NCBI GenBank assembly: GCA_946528555.1
Contig: CAMMYS010000007.1
Span: 1 to 46,876 of the forward strand
Direction of reading: 5' to 3'
Length of the DNA: 46,876 nucleotides
Source of the DNA: an uncultured Mycoplasmatota bacterium
GTDB lineage: Bacteria > Bacillota_I > Bacilli_A > RF39 > UBA660
Shown: piece after piece, positions 40,215-46,876 of the stretch
Layout of the letters: each line of letters opens with the position of its first letter
How positions within the stretch are numbered: the first letter of the stretch is position 1
Made by a program: the position numbers and the translations under genes
Notes under the pieces: generated by a model
The model's database searches: none
Seen by the model: only the letters and a program-made list of their open reading frames with translations
Told to the model about the DNA's origin: nothing

Positions 40215-41861
40215 ATGGATAAAAAACTTAAGAAAAATAGTTTTATACAAGGTACTTTAATAGCAAGTATTGCTCTTATATTTATTAAAGTATTAGGTGC
40301 TGTATATGTTATACCATTTTATAAAATAGTAGGTGAAGATGGCGGTACTTTATATAGTTATGCTTATAGTATATATAATTTATTTTTAAATATTAGTACA
40401 GCTGGAATTCCTGTTGCGATGAGTATGATTATTAGTGAATATTTATCGCTTGAAATGTATGATGCTAAGGAAAGAAGTTACAAAGTTGGAAAATATATGG
40501 TTTTAATACTAGCAGTAGTATCTTTCTGTTTGGTATTTTTTGGAAGCGATTTCTTAGCAAGATTTATTTTATCTAATAAAACAGATGGTCATAGTATAGA
40601 AGATGTATCTTTAGTTATTAAATCTATATCATTTTGTTTATTAATAATTCCATTTTTAAGTATATTACGTGGATATTTACAAGGACATAAATACATTTCT
40701 TCTACTAGTATAGCTCAAGTAATAGAACAAGTAGTAAGAATATTAATAGTTATTTTAGGATCATATGTATCAATTAAAATATATAAAAGTAGTATTCCTT
40801 TAGGAGTAAGTGTTGCTCTTTCTGGAACATTCTTTGGTGGTTTATTTGCATATGTTTATTTAAGAAGAAAAATAGCTAATAATAAAAAAGCTTTTCCAGT
40901 ATCTGATAAGAGAAACAATATTAGTAATATGACTCTTGCTAAAAAGATTCTTACTTATTGTATTCCACTTGTAATAATTGCTGTAACAGATAATTTATAT
41001 ACTTTAATTGATATTAAACTTATTATCAAAGGTTTAAATATGGTTGGATATAATACTTTAACAGCGGAAACAATATCAAGTATATTATCTACTTGGTCTC
41101 CTAAAATATGTGCTGTTATAGCAGCTATATCTGTAGCATTAACAACTAATATTATTCCTCATGTTACATCTTATTTTGTATGTAAAGATTATAAAAATGT
41201 TATTGAGAAAGTTAATCAAGCAATATCTACAGTTCTTATTATAACTATTCCAATGGCTACATTATTATTCTTACTTTCAAATGAAGCATATTTTATTTTC
41301 TATGGTAATAGTGAATATGGACCATTAATATTAAAAACTACTGCTATTATACATGTATTTTTTAGTGTTAATGCTGTTTTAACTAGTAGTTTACAAGCTA
41401 TGAAAAAATTTAAAACTATTTATTTAAATACATTTATTGGTTTACTTACAAATGCTTGTATGGATATTCCAATGATATTACTTTTAAATAAACTTGGATT
41501 ACCAGCATATATAGGTACATCTTTAGCAACTATAATTGGTTATACAGTATCTATTAGTATGTCATTAATATATTTAAAGAAAAACTTAAATTTCAATTAT
41601 AAAAATGTATTAAAAACATTAGTTAAAACAATTTTACCATTTGCTTGTTTATTAGTTCCTGTATTATTATCTAAGATATTTATTAAATATGAATATAATT
41701 ATTTAACATCATTTGTATCATTAATAATTCATGGTTTATTTGGTATGTTTATATACTTATTTGTAATATATAAAAATGGAAACTTATCAGATGTTTTTGG
41801 TCGTGAATATGTTAATAGATTATTAAAAAAGTTTCACTTAATTAAGGAGAATCATGAATAA
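40215..41861 (+). CDS. Lipid II/oligosaccharide flippase, MurJ/SpoVB-like (MOP superfamily)
   Basis: The protein has 548 residues with about 14 membrane spans. The start SFIQGTLIASIALIFIKVLG, the following IPFYKIVGEDGGTLYSYAYSIYNLFL and AGIPVAMSMIISEY are typical of the SpoVB/YtgP (MurJ) group of Gram-positives, which moves lipid-linked cell-wall precursors across the membrane. LRGYLQGHKY is also a family phrase. It overlaps the alanine racemase gene by eight bases, supporting a wall-precursor role (MurJ) over an exopolysaccharide role. The ATG has a rather distant GTGGAG site. Confidence 0.9.
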   Translation: MDKKLKKNSFIQGTLIASIALIFIKVLGAVYVIPFYKIVGEDGGTLYSYAYSIYNLFLNISTAGIPVAMSMIISEYLSLEMYDAKERSYKVGKYMVLILAVVSFCLVFFGSDFLARFILSNKTDGHSIEDVSLVIKSISFCLLIIPFLSILRGYLQGHKYISSTSIAQVIEQVVRILIVILGSYVSIKIYKSSIPLGVSVALSGTFFGGLFAYVYLRRKIANNKKAFPVSDKRNNISNMTLAKKILTYCIPLVIIAVTDNLYTLIDIKLIIKGLNMVGYNTLTAETISSILSTWSPKICAVIAAISVALTTNIIPHVTSYFVCKDYKNVIEKVNQAISTVLIITIPMATLLFLLSNEAYFIFYGNSEYGPLILKTTAIIHVFFSVNAVLTSSLQAMKKFKTIYLNTFIGLLTNACMDIPMILLLNKLGLPAYIGTSLATIIGYTVSISMSLIYLKKNLNFNYKNVLKTLVKTILPFACLLVPVLLSKIFIKYEYNYLTSFVSLIIHGLFGMFIYLFVIYKNGNLSDVFGREYVNRLLKKFHLIKENHE

Positions 41862-43032
41862 AAAACAAACAGAAGTAATTATTAATTTAAAAAATTTAGA
41901 ATATAATGCTAAAAGTATTTGTGAAAAGTTTAAAGATTATAAATATAGAATAGGTGTATTAAAATCTAATGCTTATGGTCATGGATATAAAGTAGTAAAT
42001 AGTTTTATTAAAGGTGGTATTAACTATATAGCAGTTTCATATATTAGTGAAGCATTAGAAATTAGAAAATATAATAAAGATATACCTGTTTTATGTATGC
42101 AACCAATAGTATTAGATGATTTAGATATAGCTATTAAAAATAATATTACTTTAACTATACATTCTATTAATTATTTAAAAGAATTAATTAATATTTTAAA
42201 AGATAAAATAAAAGTTCATATTAAAATAGATAGTGGAATGAATAGACTTGGTTTAAAAGAAATAGATGATGTTAATGAATGCTATAAATTAATAAATAAT
42301 AATAAGTTTATTGATTTAGAAGGAATATATACACATTTATCTACTACTGGTATATTTGATAAAAATTGGGATAATCAAATTGATAAGTTTAAATATCTTA
42401 CTAAAGATATTGATTTAAAATCGATTCCAATTGTTCATTTATATAATTCTAATAGTTTATTAAATCATGATAAACTAGGTTTTGCTAATGGATTTAGAAT
42501 TGGTATTGCTTTATATGGATATAATGTGAATGCTCATTATTCAAATTCTGGTACTAAAAATAAATTACGTAATATGAGAACATTATATTTTAGAAAAAAA
42601 TATAATATTAGTAAAATTAATTATGATATAGATATTGATCTTAAAAGAGCTATGTTTATGAAAACATATTTATTAGATATTAAAAAAATCAATAAAGGTG
42701 AATCTATTGGATATGGTGCTAGTAAAATAGAAAAAGATATGTTAGTAGGAATCCTTCCAATTGGATATGCTAATGGAATAGGGCACTCTAGTAATAGATA
42801 TGTACTTATAAATGATAAAAAATATCATATGATTGGTCAAATGAGTATGAATATGATGATGATTGAAGTTGATGATAAAGTTAATATTAATGATGATGTA
42901 ATAGTTTTAGGTAAAAGTATTACAATTGGACAATTATCTAGATTTAATAATAAAGAAGTACCTGAAACTTTGTTAGAAGTTGGTAATTGCAATAATAAAA
43001 CTTATTTGGAGGATGATTCAATATGGGTGTAA
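41854..43032 (+). CDS. alr: Alanine racemase
   Basis: The protein has 392 residues. It converts L-Ala to D-Ala for peptidoglycan. The PLP lysine is Lys37 in LKSNAYGHG. The second catalytic Tyr is in SIGYGASK. Barrel motifs IKIDSGMNRLGL, EGIYTHLSTT and GFRIGIALYGY are present, and GQMSMNMMMIEV replaces the usual GxxxMDxxM, with Asn where Asp is common. A lysine/arginine-rich insertion (NKLRNMRTLYFRKKY) precedes the C-terminal beta domain. AAGGAG lies before the ATG inside the flippase gene. It overlaps the next gene by ten bases, so flippase, racemase and ATP-grasp protein form one coupled unit. Confidence 0.94.
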   Translation: MNKKQTEVIINLKNLEYNAKSICEKFKDYKYRIGVLKSNAYGHGYKVVNSFIKGGINYIAVSYISEALEIRKYNKDIPVLCMQPIVLDDLDIAIKNNITLTIHSINYLKELINILKDKIKVHIKIDSGMNRLGLKEIDDVNECYKLINNNKFIDLEGIYTHLSTTGIFDKNWDNQIDKFKYLTKDIDLKSIPIVHLYNSNSLLNHDKLGFANGFRIGIALYGYNVNAHYSNSGTKNKLRNMRTLYFRKKYNISKINYDIDIDLKRAMFMKTYLLDIKKINKGESIGYGASKIEKDMLVGILPIGYANGIGHSSNRYVLINDKKYHMIGQMSMNMMMIEVDDKVNINDDVIVLGKSITIGQLSRFNNKEVPETLLEVGNCNNKTYLEDDSIWV

Positions 43033-44042
43033 ATATGTGGTTACTTAGAAAATTTAAGACTATAGATAGAACTAGAATGAAAAAACACCTTGATGTTTTA
43101 GTTAAAGATAGTGGAAAATCTAAAGGATATATTTTATTTGATATGGCAAAAAACTTTTTAAAAAGAGGTTGTAGTTATACAGATTATTTTAGAGGAAACT
43201 ATTTAAATATTTCAGAAGAAGAAAAAGATACTTTTGTAACAGCGGGTTCTTTTAGAAAAATAGTTCATTATTTAAATGATCCTAAATATACATATATATT
43301 AAATGATAAATTAGTTTTTAATAAATATTATAAAGAATTCTTAGGAAGAGAATATATTAATTTGCAAAAGTCTTCTCTTGATGAATTTGTTGATTTTTTA
43401 AGAGATAAAAAAATAGTATTTGCTAAAAAATTACATGGTGAAGGTGGACAAGGTATTAGAAAAATAGAAGTTGAAAAAGAAAATCCTAAAACTTTATATA
43501 AAACTTTAAGAGACAATAAGCAATTCTTAGTAGAAGAAGCAATAAATCAATGTAAAGAATTAAATGAATTAAATCCAAATGTAGTAGCATCTTTTAGAAT
43601 AATTACTCTATATAAAGATGGTAAACCACATTTAATTGGTAATGCTCTTAGAATAAATCAAGATAGTAAAGATGTCATTGGATGCACTAATGATTTATAT
43701 TTTTCTTTGAATGATAAGGGTAAAATTAGTAGTAATGTGGTTGATGATTATGGAAATATTTATGAAGAGCATCCATTAACACATAAAAAATTTAGTGAAG
43801 TGGTTATACCTCACGTTAAAGAAGCTTTTGATATGTGTTTAAAAGCTGCTTATGATTTACCACAAGTAAGATATATTGGATGGGATGTTGCTTTTAGTGA
43901 TAAAGGGCCAATTTTAGTAGAAGGAAATGAATATCCTGCATATGGTTTAGTTCAATTCTATAAATTAAATAATAAAAGTACTGGTCATAAAAAAGAATTA
44001 GAAGCAATATTAAAAGATGAAATTAAAAGAATAGGTATTTAA
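43023..44042 (+). CDS. ATP-grasp protein (sugar-transfer-associated ATP-grasp family)
   Basis: The protein has 339 residues. The ATP-grasp pattern: KIVFAKKLHGEGGQGIRKIE (nucleotide-binding loop), FLVEEAINQ (hinge strand), VASFRIITLYKDGKPHLIGNALRI, and the C-terminal metal site YIGWDVAFSDKGPILVEGNEYP. This matches the ATPgrasp_ST group often found with polysaccharide genes. It should ligate a carboxylate to an amine, but the substrates are not known. GGAGGATG lies before the ATG within alr. The tight coupling to alr suggests a D-Ala-containing envelope compound (inference). A terminator follows. Confidence 0.85.
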   Translation: MGVNMWLLRKFKTIDRTRMKKHLDVLVKDSGKSKGYILFDMAKNFLKRGCSYTDYFRGNYLNISEEEKDTFVTAGSFRKIVHYLNDPKYTYILNDKLVFNKYYKEFLGREYINLQKSSLDEFVDFLRDKKIVFAKKLHGEGGQGIRKIEVEKENPKTLYKTLRDNKQFLVEEAINQCKELNELNPNVVASFRIITLYKDGKPHLIGNALRINQDSKDVIGCTNDLYFSLNDKGKISSNVVDDYGNIYEEHPLTHKKFSEVVIPHVKEAFDMCLKAAYDLPQVRYIGWDVAFSDKGPILVEGNEYPAYGLVQFYKLNNKSTGHKKELEAILKDEIKRIGI

Positions 44043-44043
44043 T

Positions 44044-44065
44044 AAAAGCACTTTTAGTGCTTTTT
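44044..44065 (+). terminator. Terminator after the flippase-alr-ATP-grasp unit
   Basis: A 9-bp stem AAAAGCACT (44044-44052) pairs with 44056-44064 around TTT and is followed by Ts. Confidence 0.88.
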
Positions 44066-44095
44066 AATTTATGATAAAATTATATTGGTGATATT

Positions 44096-46663
44096 ATGAA
44101 AAAAAGAGCAATTTTAGTAGATGGTAATAACTTATTATTTAGAAGTTATTATGCTACTGCATATACAGGAAACTTAATGAAAAATTCCAAAGGTGTACCA
44201 ACTAATGGATTATTTGGTTTTGTTAATATGATTAATAAAATAATTAATGAAGAAAAACCTGAATATATGATGATTGCTTTTGATAAAGGTCATAATTTTA
44301 GACAAGATTTATATGAAGGATATAAAGATGGTAGAATTCAAACTCCAGATGATTTAAAAATACAATTTCCAATAGCAAAAGAATTATGTAATTTAATGGG
44401 TATTAAATATATAGAACTTGATAATTATGAAGCTGATGATATTATTGGTACTTTTGCTAAGATGGCAGATGAAGATAAGAATTATAATGCAACTATTATT
44501 AGTAGTGATAAAGATCTTTTACAATTAATAAGTGATGAAGTAGATGTTAAATTATTAAAACAAAAAGACTACATAATGATGAATAAAGATACTTTCTTTG
44601 AAACATATGGTTTAGAACCTAAAAAGATGGTTGACATTAAATCATTAATGGGTGATGCTTCTGATAATATTCCTGGTGTTAAAGGAATAGGTGAAAAGAC
44701 TGCATTAAGTTTATTACAAAAATATGGTTCATTAGATGGTGTATATGAACATATTGATGAAATAAGTGGTAAAACTAAAGAAAAACTTATAAATGATAAA
44801 GATAATGCATATTTTTCATATAAATTAGCAACAATATATAGAGATATTGATTTTGACTATACATTTGAAGATATTAAATATAATGGTCCTAAAGTAAATG
44901 AATTAATTGAAAAATATAAAGAATTAGAATTTAATTCATTTCTTAAAACAATTAAACCTGTTAGTACTGAAGTAACTAATGATATTGAGATAGTTAAAAG
45001 TAAAATTAATATTGAAGGTAAATATAGTTTTTATTTAGAACTTGATAATGTTAATTATCATAAAGCTAATATGATAGGAGCATCTATTTATGATGGTAAA
45101 AAATCATATTATTTTGATAAAGCATCTTTAATGTTAAATAAAGATTTATTTAAAAATGTTTTAGTAACATTTGATAATAAAAAGAATAATGTTTATTTAA
45201 ATAAATTAAATATTAAAATAGAATCTAGTTTTGATACTATGATTGGAGCTTATTTATTAAATTATAATGTTAAGGATGATATATCTTATTTAAGTACTAC
45301 TTTTGGTATTGAAATACCTTATTATGATTCAATTATTAATAAGAAAAATTCACTTGATGAAGATAAAATTATTAATACAATTGTTATGAAAAGTAAATTT
45401 TTATATGATACATATGAAGAGTTTAATAATAAACTTAAGAGTGAAGAATTATATGATTTATATTATGATATAGAAGATCCTCTAATAGATGTACTTACTT
45501 CTATGGAAATTGAAGGTATTAGAGTAGATGGTAGTGTTATAGATGGTTTAAAAGAAAATATTAAAATTAAAGTAGATAATCTTACAAATGCAATCTATAA
45601 CTATGCTGGTGAAGAGTTTAATATATCTAGTCCTAAACAATTAGGATATATTTTATATGATAAACTTGGTTTACCTAAAGGTAGGGGTAAAAATGCTACT
45701 AGTACTGCTCATGAAGTATTAGTTAAATATGTTGATAAGCATCCAATTATTAATGAAATTCTTGAATATAGAAACCTTAATAAATTACTTACTACTTATT
45801 TAGAAACATTTAATGATTATATTATGGAAGATGGTAAGATACATACTATATATAAACAAACAGGTACAAGAACTGGTAGATTATCATCAATTGAACCAAA
45901 TCTTCAAAATATACCTGTTAGAAGTGAAGAAGGCAAAAAAATTAGAAAAGCTTTTTTACCTAGTGAAGATAGTGTTTTATTATCTAGTGACTATAGTCAA
46001 ATAGAACTTAGAGTTCTTGCTCATATTTCTAATGCAAAGAGTCTACAAGAAGCATTTATAAATGGTGAAGATATACATACACATGTTGCGAGTGATATAT
46101 TTGATGTTCCAGATGAAAATGTTACTCCTAATATGAGAAGAACTGCTAAGAGTGTTATATTTGGTATAGTATATGGTATTAGTGGATATGGTTTAGGAGA
46201 AAACTTAGATATTAGCCCAACTGAAGCTAAAAAATATATAGATAAATATTTAACTTTATATCCTGAAGTAGAAAAATATATGAAAGATATAGTTGAAAAA
46301 ACAAGAAATCTTGGATATGTAAGAACATTATTTAATCGTAAAAGAGAAATTGAAGAAATTAAAAATACTAATTATTTAATTAGATCTATGGGTGATAGAA
46401 TGGCTCTTAATACACCAATTCAAGGTACTAGTGCTGATATTTTGAAACTTGCAATGATTAAAATATATAATTTATTAAAAGAAAAGAATTATAAAACTAA
46501 AATGTTATTACAAGTTCATGATGAATTAATATTTGATGTTCCAAATGATGAATTAGATGAAATTAAAGAGTTAGTTAAAGATACAATGGAAAATATTTAT
46601 AAATTATCAGTACCATTAAAAGTAAGTATTGAATATGGTAAAAATTGGTATGAAGCAAAATAA
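44096..46663 (+). CDS. polA: DNA polymerase I
   Basis: The protein has 855 residues. It fills gaps and removes RNA primers. The 5' nuclease domain has VDGNNLLFRS, NYEADDIIG, SSDKDLLQL and GDASDNIPGVKGIGEKTA. The middle 3'-5' exonuclease domain is degenerate: the first motif reads FYLELDN and not D-x-E, and later Asp residues are lost, so proofreading is probably inactive, as in several Gram-positives. The polymerase domain is intact: motif A SSDYSQIELRVLAH (about 630), motif B RRTAKSVIFGIVYG (about 681) and motif C QVHDELIFDVP (about 807). GGTGA precedes the ATG. Confidence 0.97.
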   Translation: MKKRAILVDGNNLLFRSYYATAYTGNLMKNSKGVPTNGLFGFVNMINKIINEEKPEYMMIAFDKGHNFRQDLYEGYKDGRIQTPDDLKIQFPIAKELCNLMGIKYIELDNYEADDIIGTFAKMADEDKNYNATIISSDKDLLQLISDEVDVKLLKQKDYIMMNKDTFFETYGLEPKKMVDIKSLMGDASDNIPGVKGIGEKTALSLLQKYGSLDGVYEHIDEISGKTKEKLINDKDNAYFSYKLATIYRDIDFDYTFEDIKYNGPKVNELIEKYKELEFNSFLKTIKPVSTEVTNDIEIVKSKINIEGKYSFYLELDNVNYHKANMIGASIYDGKKSYYFDKASLMLNKDLFKNVLVTFDNKKNNVYLNKLNIKIESSFDTMIGAYLLNYNVKDDISYLSTTFGIEIPYYDSIINKKNSLDEDKIINTIVMKSKFLYDTYEEFNNKLKSEELYDLYYDIEDPLIDVLTSMEIEGIRVDGSVIDGLKENIKIKVDNLTNAIYNYAGEEFNISSPKQLGYILYDKLGLPKGRGKNATSTAHEVLVKYVDKHPIINEILEYRNLNKLLTTYLETFNDYIMEDGKIHTIYKQTGTRTGRLSSIEPNLQNIPVRSEEGKKIRKAFLPSEDSVLLSSDYSQIELRVLAHISNAKSLQEAFINGEDIHTHVASDIFDVPDENVTPNMRRTAKSVIFGIVYGISGYGLGENLDISPTEAKKYIDKYLTLYPEVEKYMKDIVEKTRNLGYVRTLFNRKREIEEIKNTNYLIRSMGDRMALNTPIQGTSADILKLAMIKIYNLLKEKNYKTKMLLQVHDELIFDVPNDELDEIKELVKDTMENIYKLSVPLKVSIEYGKNWYEAK

Positions 46664-46686
46664 AAGAGTGATTATTCACTCTTTTT
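46662..46686. terminator. Shared terminator between polA and the convergent gene
   Basis: A 10-bp stem AAAAGAGTGA (46662-46671) pairs with 46676-46685. A/T runs on both sides suggest it works in both directions. Confidence 0.85.
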
Positions 46687-46876
46687 ATATGGTTTATTTT
46701 TAATTTCTTCATTTAATATATCTTCATAAATAATTGAATAAATATTTGATACTCTTTTTTCTATATTTAAAACTTTATATTTTTCTGTATCATATTTATT
46801 TATTATAGGAACAATAATATCTTTTTTAATACTATTTAAATATTTTTGACCATTATTTGAAAAACCTAATATTCTT
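46672..46876 (-). CDS. C-terminal end of a tRNA(Met) cytidine acetate ligase-like protein (partial)
   Basis: The reverse strand is open from the window edge to a TAA at 46674-46672, giving 67 residues of a C terminus. It reads RILGFSNNGQKYLNSIKK, then PIINKYDTEKY, EKRVSNIYSIIY and a basic tail. The phrase R-I-L-G-F-x-x-x-G-x-x-x-L followed by P-I-I and E-x-R-x-x-x-I-Y is typical of the end of TmcAL/YlbM nucleotidyltransferase-like proteins, which acetylate the wobble cytidine of elongator tRNA-Met. The catalytic domain is outside the window, so the call is tentative. It converges with polA. Confidence 0.6.
   Translation of the reverse strand, partial: RILGFSNNGQKYLNSIKKDIIVPIINKYDTEKYKVLNIEKRVSNIYSIIYEDILNEEIKNKPYKKSE

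Noticed and set aside
43328..43516. Short reverse-strand open frame within the ATP-grasp gene
   Set aside because: It is antisense to a recognised gene and has no initiation signals.
1..46876. Alternative genetic code (UGA = Trp), suggested by the extreme AT content
   Set aside because: Genes end cleanly at TGA at several places, conserved tryptophans are TGG, and conserved proteins such as PolC and PolA have no internal TGA.

Overview
The window comes from an extremely AT-rich, low-G+C Gram-positive bacterium (Bacillota). A PolC-type DNA polymerase III, a T-box riboswitch, extended -10 promoters, AGGAGG/AGGTGA ribosome binding sites and short hairpin-plus-T-run terminators all fit. UGA is used as a stop (for example at 12904-12906, 26765-26767 and 29285-29287) and tryptophan is UGG, so this is not a UGA=Trp mycoplasma. 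Cell-wall genes are present (ftsQ/divIB-like, alr, a MurJ/SpoVB-like flippase, a muramidase-like exported protein). The overall look resembles uncultured gut Bacilli such as the RF39 group, but that placement is inference only. No insertion sequence, prophage, CRISPR array or rRNA was found.

Layout. 1-633: end of a cell-division gene (FtsQ/DivIB), cut by the window edge. 765-7576: a surface-structure region with a strongly expressed type IV pilin-like gene, then an operon of a membrane protein, a 1453-residue prepilin fused to BspA/Treponema-type leucine-rich repeats, and a membrane-anchored LRR protein. 7626-12063: endonuclease IV, an Asn-rich membrane protein with a (TN)n linker, and a reverse-strand pair (short-chain dehydrogenase plus methionine gamma-lyase/aluminium-resistance-family PLP enzyme). 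12194-12269: tRNA-Lys(CUU). 12406-19377: an accessory stretch with a hypothetical gene, a hydrolase-like/helical two-gene unit that looks like a secreted protein and partner, a second giant prepilin (DUF285/BspA repeats, calcium-loop-like C terminus) and a coupled lipoprotein. 19479-21773: YkvA-like, a HAM1/ITPA-family protein and an AI-2E-family exporter. 21799-24563 (reverse): two overlapping multi-pass membrane proteins, one carrying a degenerate histidine-kinase ATPase and a receiver without its phospho-acceptor Asp. 24697-26767: unknowns and the muramidase-like protein.

26764-31173 is an information-processing unit: a consensus promoter and an Asp-specific T-box leader drive aspS, a small unknown gene and a lysS that carries an extra C-terminal tRNA-binding domain. 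31242-46663 is mostly housekeeping: exported membrane protein, polC, lipoprotein, MBL-fold hydrolase (WalJ/YycJ-like), DUF1292 protein, membrane gluzincin, flippase, alanine racemase, ATP-grasp protein and polA. The 3' end of a convergent gene resembling tRNA(Met) cytidine acetate ligase closes the window.

The most unusual content is the set of three prepilins (765, 2324, 15372) with nearly identical class III signal/helix regions but very different heads, two of them very large repeat-containing adhesin-like domains. This suggests a thin pilus or pseudopilus used to display adhesins. The assembly machinery (PilB, PilC, PilD homologues) is not in this window.
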